Shown: positions 16,447 through 25,019, counted from the first letter of the stretch. The stretch: DNA of 35,831 bases from DASTBU01 sp035711845 (GCA_035711845.1 DASTBU010000106.1:1-35831), one strand, 5' to 3'. The notes: a model not told the origin generated them from the letters alone. Numbers and translations: made by a program.

Positions 16447-19146
16447 TCAGTGAACGACCGAGCTTCCGCGTAAGAGCGTTTCGACGGCGCGCGCGAGCCG
16501 TTCGGGCTCGATTGGCTTCGCCATGTGCAGATGGAAGCCCGCCGCCAGCGCCTGCTGGCGCTCGTCGTCGCGGGCATGGGCCGTGACGGCGGCAGCCGGG
16601 ATCGACGCCACGCGAGGCGCCGTCGACGATCGCACCTTCTTGATCAGCGAATAACCATCCTCGTTCGGCATGGCGATGTCCGCCAGCAGGATATCGACCT
16701 CTTCACCCTCCAGGATCTCGAGAGCATCGGAAGCGGACGCGGCCTGGCTCACGACGGCGCCGCAGTTCTTCAGCTCGTGCGCCATGATCTCCCGGGTATC
16801 CGGCTCGTCGTCCACAATCAGGACGTGCACGCCCTCGAGGCGGGGAGGCGGGGTCGGCACGAGTGCCGGTGCGGGCAACATGGCTGCACCGCCCTGCCCG
16901 GCGCGCTCCGGCCGCTGCCCGGCGATGGGCAGCCGCACGATGAACGTGGAGCCATGCCCCTTGCCTTCGCTCTGCACGTCGATCGTCCCCCGATGCGCCT
17001 CAACGAGCTGGTGGGCGATCGAGAGGCCGAGGCCGAGGCCTCCGTGGTTTCGCGTCGTCGTGCTGTCGGCCTGCCGGAACCGATCGAAGGCATGCGGCAG
17101 GAACTCCGGTTCGATGCCAACGCCGTTGTCGATGACGCGGACCTCGACGAGCTCGCCGACGACGTTCGTGTCGAGCGCGATGCGACCACCAGCCGGCGTG
17201 AACTTGACGGCGTTGCTGAGGAGGTTGAAAAAGACCTGTTCCAGACGGCGCAGGTCGCCGTTCACGAGGACCGGCGCTATCGTCGACAGCTGCAGCTCGA
17301 GCCCGTGCGCGGCGGCGCTCGGAATGAGAGATTCCACGACGCCGCGAAGCAGATCGCGCAGATCGATCATCTCCAGATCGAGACGGGTGCGGCCGCCGAG
17401 GATCCGCGAGAAGTCCAGCAGCTCGTCGATCAGCCGCGTCTGGCGGGTAGCGTTGTCGTGAATGGACTGCAGGGCCCTTCCGGCGACCGGCGCATCGAGC
17501 GAACCGCGCTGGAGCATCGACGTCCAGCCCAGGATCGCGTTGAGCGGAGTGCGCAGCTCGTGGGACACGATCGAAACGAAGTCGTCCTTGAGCCGGTTCG
17601 CGGCCTCCGCGTCGGCCCGGGCCTGCTGGGCCGACTCGTACAGGCGCGCGCGGTCGAGCGCCTGCGCGCAGTGCTGGGCAACCGACACGAGCAGCGCCTG
17701 ATAGCTCTCGTCGAAGTTGACGGGCAGCGTGAAGTAGAACGTGAGCACGCCGATCGGCGTGCCCTCCACCATCAGGGGAAGGGTGGCCGAGGATACGAAC
17801 CCGCCATCGGCCGCAATCGACGCCGATCGCCAGTAGTGTTCCTGCCACTCGCCGAAGGAGCCGACGAAGACTGGTTGACCAGTCTGCACCGCCTGGGTCT
17901 CGCAGCGCCCGGACTCGACGGGGAAGCGGCGGGGCTCCGAATCGTGTGCGCGGTCGGTTTCCGAGAACAGCACCTCGAGCCTGGCGCCACTCTCCGCGAG
18001 CAGCGTGACCTCGCCCGTCGTTGCCCCGACGACGATCTTGCCCTGATGAACGACCGCGTGCGCAACCGCCCGAACCGTGACCGCCTCCGACAGCGCGGCG
18101 GTCAGGCCGTGCAGGCGGCTCGTGCGCGCGGCAAGCGCGCGGTAGCGCCCTTCGCTCGCACGCAGCGCCTGCTCGACTTTCTGCCGTTCGGTCAGCTCCT
18201 GGTCGGCGCGCGCGCGCAGGCTCTCGGCCTCGACGCGTGCTCGCAGCGCGTACTCGTATTGCCACGTTCGATCGAGCGCCTGCGCCGCGCGAGGTCCGAG
18301 CGAAAACAAGTACTCGCGATCGTCGGAGGAGAATACCCGCGACTTGCGAAAATCGAGTCGGATGACCGCCACCACGCGGCTGCCGATGAGCAGCGGAATC
18401 GCGACGAGGGCCGAGTAGTCGCGCGGGTAGAGCTCGGGCGACAGATGGCTGTATTCGGTGTGCCCTTTCGGCAGCGACTCCAGAATGACGGGAGCGCCGC
18501 GGCCGACCGCGTCGGACACCGGGCTCCGCTCCTCCAGAGAGGCGTGCTCCCACGCCGCCGTCTGTCCATCCCGGTACGCGACGGCGCGCGCGAGCTCGGC
18601 GCGCGAGCCATCCGCCCTGATGAGCAGAACCATTCCGGCATCGGCGCGAAGCGCATGCAGCGGCTCCTGGACCGACGCTTCGATGACGGCTGTCGGTGTG
18701 CGGGCCTGCCCCAGCGCGGAGGTCAGCTGTGCCAGACGGTCCGCCTGCCGCGCCGCCCGTTCCGCTTCGAGCGTCCCGAGACGGTCGGCCACCGACCGCC
18801 GGTAGCTGCGATCCGTGAGCAGGCAGAAGGTCAACCAGCCAACGAGGTACACGCTGAACGTGAACGCCGCCGCGGGCTCGCCCACCGTGAAGAGCGACCG
18901 GGGCTCCACGAAAAAGAAGTCGACGGCGAACCCGGCAAGGAGCAGGGCGAACGCGCCGGCCCGGAACCCGCCGTAGATGGCGCTCACGGCAACGGCGAGC
19001 GACAGCGGCGTCAGAGAGAGAAGCGGCGCCGTCGAAAACAGCAGGATCTCGAGGCAGCAGGCTACGGTCACGGCGAGCAGGGCCACACCGTAACGGGCAG
19101 AGCGGAAACGGGGATCGAGATCGCGGGGGGTGACTGCCATAGTCAT
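16447..19146 (-). CDS. Hybrid sensor histidine kinase (DUF4118-GAF-GAF-HisKA-HATPase-REC)
   Basis: An 899-aa membrane-anchored kinase. Residues ~18-115 form a four-helix DUF4118 (KdpD-like) membrane unit. Two GAF-like domains follow (~140-295 and ~345-500), the second ending in LDRARLYESAQQARADAEA. The HisKA box FVSIVSHELRTPLN has phospho-acceptor H529. The HATPase has NLLSNAVKF (N641), DNGVGIEP and GGLGLGLSI. After an Ala/Pro linker, a C-terminal receiver (~770-895) carries VDDEPD, D823 in LADIAMPNEDG, and the Lys in MAKPIEP. There is no output domain and no adjacent separate regulator, so signal transfer probably goes through a phosphotransferase encoded elsewhere. The start MTMAVTP has only a weak Shine-Dalgarno; M3 (19140) is possible. 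Confidence 0.94.
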   Translation of the reverse strand: MTMAVTPRDLDPRFRSARYGVALLAVTVACCLEILLFSTAPLLSLTPLSLAVAVSAIYGGFRAGAFALLLAGFAVDFFFVEPRSLFTVGEPAAAFTFSVYLVGWLTFCLLTDRSYRRSVADRLGTLEAERAARQADRLAQLTSALGQARTPTAVIEASVQEPLHALRADAGMVLLIRADGSRAELARAVAYRDGQTAAWEHASLEERSPVSDAVGRGAPVILESLPKGHTEYSHLSPELYPRDYSALVAIPLLIGSRVVAVIRLDFRKSRVFSSDDREYLFSLGPRAAQALDRTWQYEYALRARVEAESLRARADQELTERQKVEQALRASEGRYRALAARTSRLHGLTAALSEAVTVRAVAHAVVHQGKIVVGATTGEVTLLAESGARLEVLFSETDRAHDSEPRRFPVESGRCETQAVQTGQPVFVGSFGEWQEHYWRSASIAADGGFVSSATLPLMVEGTPIGVLTFYFTLPVNFDESYQALLVSVAQHCAQALDRARLYESAQQARADAEAANRLKDDFVSIVSHELRTPLNAILGWTSMLQRGSLDAPVAGRALQSIHDNATRQTRLIDELLDFSRILGGRTRLDLEMIDLRDLLRGVVESLIPSAAAHGLELQLSTIAPVLVNGDLRRLEQVFFNLLSNAVKFTPAGGRIALDTNVVGELVEVRVIDNGVGIEPEFLPHAFDRFRQADSTTTRNHGGLGLGLSIAHQLVEAHRGTIDVQSEGKGHGSTFIVRLPIAGQRPERAGQGGAAMLPAPALVPTPPPRLEGVHVLIVDDEPDTREIMAHELKNCGAVVSQAASASDALEILEGEEVDILLADIAMPNEDGYSLIKKVRSSTAPRVASIPAAAVTAHARDDERQQALAAGFHLHMAKPIEPERLARAVETLLRGSSVVH

Positions 19147-19292
19147 AGCCCTGGACCGTCAGTCGCAGATAGACGGTTATGCTGCTGAGGAACAATCAGG
19201 GTAACACGGCCCGGGGGATCCAGAGCCAGACAGTTATGAGGGCCCCGCCAGAAGGTGCGCATCGGCGAAATCTGGCCGTTTTACGAACGTCT

Positions 19293-20405
19293 TCACTTGC
19301 GCTCGGCCAGCGGCCCGCAGCCGATCTCGATGCAGACCCGGTCCACCAGCAGGAGCGCACCAGCCGCCGCCGACGAGGCATTGCGCAATGCCGTCGGGTC
19401 CGCGCGCCCCCCTGCATCGTCGCGCAGGGTGACCGCCATCAATGCGAGCGACGCCGCCCGGACGAGTACATCGTGGGTGGGCAGCATGCTTTCCACTGGC
19501 CGCACGCCGGCAAGCGCGCGGATGACGGCGCTGAACTCGGCGCGGGCGGCTGAGAGGCCCTCGGGCGTCCTCTGCTCCTGCTGGTCGATGAGCGTGAGCA
19601 GCGTTCTTCGAGTACGCATCTGGCCGAGCGGTACGGCAACCTGATCCCTGTAGCGATCGAGATCTTGCTGCGCCGGCTTTTCGCCGGTGCGACTCGGCCC
19701 GGCTTCATAAACGGGCGGCGGGGCAGCACCCGGCTGAGTCGAAGCAGGCGGAGGTGTCGCTGGCGGCGGCTCGGCCGTAGATCGTCGAGGCTCAGGCAGG
19801 ACCAGCGGGGGTGCGGTCGTTGGAACCGGCTTCGAGAGCGCAGCCGCCGGCTCCGGGGGCAGAGGAGGCACTGGAAGCAGGGCTGCCGGCTGCGGCTGCG
19901 GCTCCAACGCCTTGGGGGCCTCCGCTTCCGGCCGCACAGCCCGGCCCGTGCCGCGAACGATGATTCGCATTCGGCCGGCCGCGCTGGCCGCACCGTCCAC
20001 CTGCACAGGCTGGGGCTGGATGAGATCGATTACGACGCGCGTCACTGCCGGCGACGCGGTGTGCAGGGCGACGCGCACGCGGCTCACGAGCGGGCGACCG
20101 TCGCCTGCCGTTCCGCGTGTCCCGGCAATGACGCCGGGGAAGTCGAGAAAGAACCTCGGCGGTGAATCGACGACGCCGGTGGTGGGCGTCGGCAGCGGGC
20201 CGTCCGCCTCGAGGGTGACGATGGCATTCGGCCCGTCGCGCACGACTTGAACCGATGTCAGGATTACGAGCGTCGACGGCTGAGCGTGAGCGGACCGCAC
20301 CGGCAGTATCACAAGGCCCAACCAGGCGATCAAGGAGAGCCGACCAGCACGAGCGAGCGTTCCGCGCCGCGCTCTGCGGAGCGCCGAGGTCATGATTTGC
20401 AGCAT
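19293..20405 (-). CDS. AMIN-domain envelope protein with proline-rich linker
   Basis: A 370-aa exported protein. Signal peptide near residues 20-42 (LIAWLGLVILPVRSAHA). Residues ~45-150 look like an AMIN domain (SVQVVRDGPNAIVTLEADG, then PPRFFLDFPGV and VTRVVIDLIQ), which in AmiC and PilQ binds cell-wall material. A Pro/Ala-rich linker (~160-240) leads to a helical C-terminal region of ~120 residues (QDLDRYRDQVAVPLGQM onward) that I do not recognise. There is no amidase or secretin domain, so it may be a peptidoglycan- or pilus-associated accessory protein. The start is supported by AGGAG about 10 nt upstream. It lies between the FAD oxidoreductase (121 bp) and the hybrid kinase (146 bp), on the same strand. 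Confidence 0.75.
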   Translation of the reverse strand: MLQIMTSALRRARRGTLARAGRLSLIAWLGLVILPVRSAHAQPSTLVILTSVQVVRDGPNAIVTLEADGPLPTPTTGVVDSPPRFFLDFPGVIAGTRGTAGDGRPLVSRVRVALHTASPAVTRVVIDLIQPQPVQVDGAASAAGRMRIIVRGTGRAVRPEAEAPKALEPQPQPAALLPVPPLPPEPAAALSKPVPTTAPPLVLPEPRRSTAEPPPATPPPASTQPGAAPPPVYEAGPSRTGEKPAQQDLDRYRDQVAVPLGQMRTRRTLLTLIDQQEQRTPEGLSAARAEFSAVIRALAGVRPVESMLPTHDVLVRAASLALMAVTLRDDAGGRADPTALRNASSAAAGALLLVDRVCIEIGCGPLAERK

Positions 20406-20526
20406 GGGGGATGCGCTCCTGAGGCTACATCCTGCCGCCGCACAAGTCCAGCTGGCCGTGTGGCTGACGACGATGCGAGGCGCGTCCTAGGCGCGCGCGA
20501 GACGCGAGCTCGGCTGGGAGTCGGCG

Positions 20527-21735
20527 CTATGCCAGCTGGCGCAGGGGCTTCGCCGAGACACTCGCGGCGCCGCAGCGATTGCCTGTCTGTTGGCCGAACG
20601 ATCCAATGGCGCGTACTTCCTTCGCCATCTCGTCGCTCATCGTGCGGTGCAGCGCGGGCAGGGCGGTCAGGTCCCAGTCGAATGACGCGATGGCGTCCGT
20701 CGCCAGGAACTGGTCGAGGGCCAGCTGGTCCCTGGCGCGCTCGTACTCGGCGAGCGCATGAATTGAGCATTGCAGTACGGCTGTGGCGAGCAACTCGGCG
20801 TCTCGGAACGCATCCGTGATCCCATGGGCGGTGAGCGGATCCTTGAAGTACCCCGCATCGCCGACAAGCGCCCATCCCGGACCCCAGCTTCGACGGAAGA
20901 ACCCGGGCACGCCAGGAAAGCCGTGCAGCGTTCCGATGCGGACGGCCATGTTCAGCCCGGCTTCGAACGCCGGAGAGCATTCCGCTATCACGCGGCGGTA
21001 GCCTGCTTCAACGTCGCGTGCGATCTCGTCGCGAAATCTCGAGTCCGGCATCGCGGCGAACACGCAGGTCGCATCGTTCGTGGGAATGATGCCGGTGCTG
21101 ACACCCGGGTTATAGCGCCACTCGTATCCAACGACGTCGAGGCCTTGCCAGTAGCCATACACGACGCCGGTGGCGTGGTGGCCCTGTCGGTAGATCGGAG
21201 CCTGCACCAGCGCTCCGATGGTCGACCGCAAGCCATCCGCGCCGATGACGATCCCGGCCGGGATACGGCGTGCGTCGCCCTGCTTGCCATTGACGACAAC
21301 GCCGGTTACGCGACCGTCCGCATCGGTCGTCAGCGCGCTGACGCGCGTCCCATACACGACTTCTGCGCCCGCCTCCCGCGCCGCGTCCACGAGCACGCGG
21401 TCCAGGATGGTGCGCCGCGGTGCGAACAATGCACTGACGCCATCCCGCGACTTGAGCCGCACGCTGACAACCTCGTCGCCGTAGTGAAACGACGCCTCGG
21501 TGACCGGCGGCGTCCCAGCCTCGATTATCTTGTCGAGCAGCCCCCAGCGATGGAGTTGCAGCACGCCGCCGCGCATGAGCGCGTGTGTGGACAACGTGTC
21601 GGCTCCGTAGGCGCCGCGATCCAGCACCAGGATGCGGAGGCCCTGTCGCGCCAGCAGCATGGCTGTCGCGGCGCCGGCGCACCGGGCGCCGACGATCACT
21701 GCGTCATAGGACGACTGCGCGGCGGGGGATGTCAT
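20527..21735 (-). CDS. FAD-dependent oxidoreductase (PF01494/geranylgeranyl-reductase-like)
   Basis: A 402-aa flavoprotein of the p-hydroxybenzoate-hydroxylase superfamily. The dinucleotide fold is DAVIVGARCAGAATAMLLA with an acidic/basic end LVLDR, followed by the GADGLRSTIGA motif and LVGDAGYFKDPLTAHGITDA, which closes the FAD site. The middle region (YNPGVSTGIIPTND) should contact the substrate, which is unknown. Candidates are hydroxylation or reduction of a lipophilic compound. Start ATG 21735 has AAGGA a suitable distance upstream and puts the FAD loop near residue 15. Third gene of a probable operon with OsmC and the flavin monooxygenase; 49 bp separates it from the latter. Confidence 0.85.
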   Translation of the reverse strand: MTSPAAQSSYDAVIVGARCAGAATAMLLARQGLRILVLDRGAYGADTLSTHALMRGGVLQLHRWGLLDKIIEAGTPPVTEASFHYGDEVVSVRLKSRDGVSALFAPRRTILDRVLVDAAREAGAEVVYGTRVSALTTDADGRVTGVVVNGKQGDARRIPAGIVIGADGLRSTIGALVQAPIYRQGHHATGVVYGYWQGLDVVGYEWRYNPGVSTGIIPTNDATCVFAAMPDSRFRDEIARDVEAGYRRVIAECSPAFEAGLNMAVRIGTLHGFPGVPGFFRRSWGPGWALVGDAGYFKDPLTAHGITDAFRDAELLATAVLQCSIHALAEYERARDQLALDQFLATDAIASFDWDLTALPALHRTMSDEMAKEVRAIGSFGQQTGNRCGAASVSAKPLRQLA

Positions 21736-21784
21736 CGGACTGTCCTTGGATGCGAAAGCCGTTCGATCGAACGATTGCCCGGAC

Positions 21785-23023
21785 TCAAGCGACGGCTTCG
21801 CGCCGGCCGCGTGCTGCGATGTGGTCCGCCAGTTCCGCGGCGTCGCTTCCGACGCCATCGATGAACCCCGATTTCCGGCGTCGCTGAAAGTGCATCCCGA
21901 GCACGTAGAGTCCACCGGCGGCAGTCACGCCGCGCTCGTGCCGTATCTCACCATCCCTGCCGATCACCGGCACGTGCAACCAGGGATACGCGCGCCGGAA
22001 GCCCGTGGCCCAGAGCACCGTGCGGATCTGCTCCGCACGCAGGTCGAGCGATTCCGGTGCCGGATTGGGCCAGATGAAGGGCTCGAACGGTTCGGCCGGA
22101 CCGGCCGGCGTCCCGGTGATTTGAATGAAGTCATCGACGCGGCCCAGCAGCCGCGCGAGGCGCGCGTCAGCTGCGGCCGTGTGCGCCACCAGGTCATCGG
22201 CGAATGACACCTGGTGCCGATCGATCTGCGTGAGTTTTCCGGTGAGCCGCACGCCGTCCGCCTGGAGGATCGGCAGGTCCAGCGACGAGTGGTCGGGCCG
22301 TCCAACGAGCTGCATCGAGGGCTGCCTCCTGGAAATGTCCACGTCGTACACATCGTCGGTGGTCTCGTCGAACACGCCCATCGCGTCGAGCCACCACATG
22401 ATGTCCTTCCCGCGATAGCGACGGGGGAGCCGGGTGTGCCGCCCAACCGCCAGGGTGACGGCGCGCCCGGAGCGGTGAATCTGGTCGGCCAGTTGAATGC
22501 CCGAAGCCGACGCGCCCACAACAAGCACGCGGCCCTCGGGCAGCTGCGCGGCATTGCGGTAGCTGGTCGGCGTGACCTGAACGATGTCGGCGTCCAGGTC
22601 ATGGGCCTGGTCCGGCACGAACGGCCGGTCGCAGTAGCCGGTTGCGATGACGACACTCCGGGCCGCCCACTGCCCCCTGGTCGTCTCCACCGTGAAGCCC
22701 GACTCCCGAGGGCGTACGGCGGTGACAGTAGTATCAGTCTGGACCGGCACCGTGAGCGTCCGTGAATAACGTTCGAGGTAGGCGACAACTTCCGGCATGG
22801 TCATGAACCCGTCGGGGTCGTCACCGTCGTAACGGAAACCGGGCAGGCGGCTCTGCCAGTTCGGCGTGAGCAGCCGCAGCGACTCCCAGCGTTCCGACCG
22901 CCAGCGTTCCGCGATGCGGCGCCTCTCGAAGACCACGTGGTCAACGCCGCGGTCCGACAGGCAGCGGCTCATCGCGAGCCCTGCCTGTCCGCCTCCAATG
23001 ACCACTGTGTCGATGCGTCCCAT
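21785..23023 (-). CDS. Flavin-containing monooxygenase (CzcO-like)
   Basis: A 412-aa NAD(P)H- and FAD-binding oxidoreductase. First Rossmann motif DTVVIGGGQAGLAMSRCL, then ERWRSERWESLRLLTPNW typical of this subgroup, second motif VLVVGASASGIQLAD for NADP, VVIATGYCDRPFVP, and the FMO-like ATGF near the C-terminus (TVLWATGFRRAYPWL). The end MHFQRRRKSGFIDGVGSDA is characteristic of CzcO-type putative flavoproteins. Substrate unknown. Middle gene of the OsmC-FMO-FAD cluster; gaps of 48 and 49 bp suggest one transcript. Confidence 0.88.
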   Translation of the reverse strand: MGRIDTVVIGGGQAGLAMSRCLSDRGVDHVVFERRRIAERWRSERWESLRLLTPNWQSRLPGFRYDGDDPDGFMTMPEVVAYLERYSRTLTVPVQTDTTVTAVRPRESGFTVETTRGQWAARSVVIATGYCDRPFVPDQAHDLDADIVQVTPTSYRNAAQLPEGRVLVVGASASGIQLADQIHRSGRAVTLAVGRHTRLPRRYRGKDIMWWLDAMGVFDETTDDVYDVDISRRQPSMQLVGRPDHSSLDLPILQADGVRLTGKLTQIDRHQVSFADDLVAHTAAADARLARLLGRVDDFIQITGTPAGPAEPFEPFIWPNPAPESLDLRAEQIRTVLWATGFRRAYPWLHVPVIGRDGEIRHERGVTAAGGLYVLGMHFQRRRKSGFIDGVGSDAAELADHIAARGRREAVA

Positions 23024-23071
23024 GGGAGTCCCCGGTATCTGGCGCCGTGTGGTGATCGGCCGGTCGTACCT

Positions 23072-23659
23072 TCAGCCCACGGTCACCGAGATCTCGACCG
23101 GGACCTCGTTCGTGATGACGTCGAAGACCGCGGACCTCGCGCGCGACTGCTCGACAATCTGGCGCAGCTTTTCTTCCGGCGCGTCGCCCTTGATCGAGAA
23201 CGCCACGCGGATCTGCTGGTATCCGTTCCTGACCTCGTTGGACAGACCCAGAATCCCGCGCAGGTCGATGTCGCCTTCGACGCTCGACTCCACCTCGGTC
23301 AGCTTCACGCCACGGGCGGCGGCGATGTTGGCGATGCCCGCCGTCAGACACGAGGCCAGCGCGTGCAGCAGGAACTCGATCGGTGTGGGGCCCCGGTCGG
23401 CTCCGACGAGCACGGCCGGATGGTCGGCCTCGTACTGGAAGATGCTGGCGTGCGCGTGCTCGCCGCCGGCGCCCGAAAACGACTCGATGCGGCTGCGGCT
23501 GTGGGTTCCGTCGATCCAGCGGTTCGTCGCACGGAAGCAGAAGCGGCCGAGCTCCGGCTGGTTGCCGACAACGTTGATTGTGGCGAACAGGTTGGGGGTA
23601 TCGACGCCGTTCAAGGGTACCCGGGGCTTCGAAGTCTTCTCTGCCGTGGTGGCCTGCAT
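23072..23659 (-). CDS. OsmC-family protein
   Basis: A 195-aa OsmC/YhfA-type protein with RWIDGTHSRSRIESF, then HPAVLVGADRGPTPIEFLLHALASCLTAG (in two parts: GPTPIEFLLHALASC), which bears the conserved Cys104, and the C-terminal RARSAVFDVITNEVPVEI. Canonical OsmC/Ohr peroxidases have a second redox Cys in the last segment (CP at about the SAVFD position). Here it is Phe, so a normal two-Cys hydroperoxide reductase mechanism is unlikely. C41 is the only other Cys. The start ATG 23659 is set by a perfect AGGAGG about 7 nt upstream. First gene of the flavoprotein operon, with a 7-bp inverted repeat in its leader. Confidence 0.9.
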   Translation of the reverse strand: MQATTAEKTSKPRVPLNGVDTPNLFATINVVGNQPELGRFCFRATNRWIDGTHSRSRIESFSGAGGEHAHASIFQYEADHPAVLVGADRGPTPIEFLLHALASCLTAGIANIAAARGVKLTEVESSVEGDIDLRGILGLSNEVRNGYQQIRVAFSIKGDAPEEKLRQIVEQSRARSAVFDVITNEVPVEISVTVG

Positions 23660-23685
23660 TGCGAACCTCCTAGTTCGTGGCGTGT

Positions 23686-23705
23686 CGTTTCTGATCGGAG
23701 AAACG
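23686..23705. promoter_or_regulatory. Inverted repeat in the OsmC operon leader
   Basis: CGTTTCT-GATCGG-AGAAACG: perfect 7-bp arms with a 6-bp centre, 27-46 bp upstream of the OsmC start. Candidate binding site for a regulator of the operon, or an mRNA hairpin. Confidence 0.45.
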
Positions 23706-23904
23706 GTATCCACGGGCAAATCCCGCCACCAAGCTGTGAAGGAAACTACAGGGAAGGAGGAACCGAAGGTGAGAACTTGGTTGCCCGAAACGGAGACTTC
23801 TCAGGTGACCGAGAATTGTAATCCACTGCACTTGCAGCACTTATGGGACTTCTGGCTGCGGGCAGGACTGTTGCCTTTCCGCGAGACGACGGAGGCTCCC
23901 CAGT

Positions 23905-24078
23905 ATGAGGCTTGGTACAATACCCCTGGCGGTGGGTGTGTCGGTATCCGCCAGTCGTTTGATGGGTTCGGATCTCGTCGCCGACGTGCTCGGCTACGTG
24001 TACTTGATCGTCATTACCGTGATGATGCACCGCGCCATGACGCGAGCCGGCGCCGCTACGGCACCCGCGCGAATCTGA
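23905..24078 (+). CDS. Possible 57-aa small membrane protein
   Basis: In an otherwise gene-free stretch (23660-24085) a 58-codon frame opens at ATG 23905. GGAGG lies 9 nt upstream, and the frame ends at a TGA 8 bp before the stop of the convergent gene. The product has one hydrophobic segment (VADVLGYVYLIVITVMM) and then a basic tail (HRAMTRAG). About 73 % of third codon positions are G or C, in line with real genes here. A second possible start is GTG 23932, 10 nt after a TACAAT. No homologue recognised; it may be chance. The rest of this stretch holds the OsmC leader and nothing else I recognise. Confidence 0.3.
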   Translation: MRLGTIPLAVGVSVSASRLMGSDLVADVLGYVYLIVITVMMHRAMTRAGAATAPARI

Positions 24079-24085
24079 ATCCCAC

Positions 24086-24307
24086 TCAGGACTCCTCGTT
24101 CGCCGCGTCGTCTTCGACGATCTGCCAATCGGCCAGCGGCTGGGGACCCGGCTGGATGTGCGCAATGTCGGGATCCACGCCGTCGTTCGCCCGCTGGTTG
24201 GGACGTCCGGCGCGCTCGGCGCGGCGTGCCTCCTTCGCCTTCTGTTTCTCGATGCGGGCCTTTTCGCGTTCGCGCTTCAAGAGGGTTGGACGGGAGCGAT
24301 TTGCCAT
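24086..24307 (-). CDS. Small highly charged protein (73 aa)
   Basis: A 73-aa protein: MANRSRPTLLKREREKARIE, then a Lys/Arg/Glu helix through KQKAKEARRAERAG, a linker PNQRANDGVDPDIAHIQPG, and an acidic C-terminus ending DDAANEES. The helix could be a coiled coil or bind nucleic acid; no known domain. The start ATG 24307 is supported by AAAGGA about 7 nt upstream. A GC-rich hairpin (CCTCCG-GCT-CGGAGG, 24348-24362) lies further upstream. Short proteins of this look are common and usually uncharacterised in Acidobacteriota-type genomes; that is my impression, not checked. Confidence 0.65.
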   Translation of the reverse strand: MANRSRPTLLKREREKARIEKQKAKEARRAERAGRPNQRANDGVDPDIAHIQPGPQPLADWQIVEDDAANEES

Positions 24308-24470
24308 CTCGGATCCTTTCTGAACTGCGACCTGTGACGCCGCTGAGCCTCCGGCTCGGAGGGCGCGGGGAAGCGCAAGGGCCATGCGGCCCGGGCACGC
24401 TGACGCAGACTCGGTGGCGGGCGGGGCTTCGACCGTTCTCAGTATACAACGAGCCGTGGACCTTCACCTG

Positions 24471-24932
24471 CTACTGCTTGAGCAGCGTGAACCGTCCGCC
24501 CGCAAAGGTCCCGCCACAGGTATCGCTCCCCGTGTACGTGCCCGCCATGCTGTCTTGCCGCACGTCGTCCGCCGTTCCGGCGAGCGATGCCGTGCAGTCG
24601 GGCGCGTCCACGACGCTGCCGCGCGGTACGGTGATGGTAAACGTGAGCGCGGTGTTCGACAGGGTCCCGCTGATGTTGCCACTCGTGTAGATCGGCGCGC
24701 CCACGACGGTCGTGGCGGCGAACGTCCCGGCCACGCTGCGGTTCTGCTGGGACAATTGCCACGTCATCGTCATCTGACGGTTGGAATCGTTGGCGCTTCC
24801 GCTCCACGTCCCGGCGACGTCGAGCGTCGTGGCTCCGCCGTTGCCGACGCCGATCGGGAGCGCGTTCCCCCCACCACCGCACGCAGCCATCCCGGCCGCC
24901 AGGAGCGTCAGGCACAGAGCGCGTGAGTTCAT
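24471..24932 (-). CDS. Lipoprotein, beta-rich (153 aa)
   Basis: A 153-aa exported lipoprotein. The signal MNSRALCLTLLAAGMAAC ends in a lipobox-like GMAAC, so Cys18 should be lipidated. A Gly-rich spacer follows, then a domain with alternating strands: VAGTWSGSANDSNRQMTM, SVAGTFAATTVV, ISGTLSNTALTFTI, SLAGTADD, MAGTYTGSDTCGGTFAGG. The repeated xxAGTxxG/xSGTL units resemble the META/lipocalin-like small beta-barrels found in outer-membrane lipoproteins. Function unknown. GGAG lies about 8 nt upstream of ATG 24932, and a TATGAT (24956-24951 on the minus strand) is a likely -10. Divergent from the bactofilin. Confidence 0.75.
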   Translation of the reverse strand: MNSRALCLTLLAAGMAACGGGGNALPIGVGNGGATTLDVAGTWSGSANDSNRQMTMTWQLSQQNRSVAGTFAATTVVGAPIYTSGNISGTLSNTALTFTITVPRGSVVDAPDCTASLAGTADDVRQDSMAGTYTGSDTCGGTFAGGRFTLLKQ

Positions 24933-24955
24933 CCTGGAATCTCCAATCCGATCAT

Positions 24956-25019
24956 AGCCCGGCCCGGGGCCGGGCTGGACTTCAGTCCCCGGAGCGATCC
25001 CACCACGGGACAGTCCCGT
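24956..25019. repeat. Cluster of three palindromes between lipoprotein and bactofilin
   Basis: Three perfect inverted repeats in 64 bp: AGCCCGGCC-CGG-GGCCGGGCT (24956-24976), GGACT-TC-AGTCC (24977-24988) and ACGGGAC-A-GTCCCGT (25005-25019). The first abuts the lipoprotein -10 box. The 308-bp gap (24933-25240) holds no gene that I can support. It may be a REP-like element or a set of regulator sites. Confidence 0.5.

Noticed and set aside
16525..19188. Very long open frame on the + strand opposite the hybrid kinase
   Set aside because: It is a GC-rich antisense shadow: Arg/Gly/Asp-rich, without domains, while the minus strand encodes a complete kinase.
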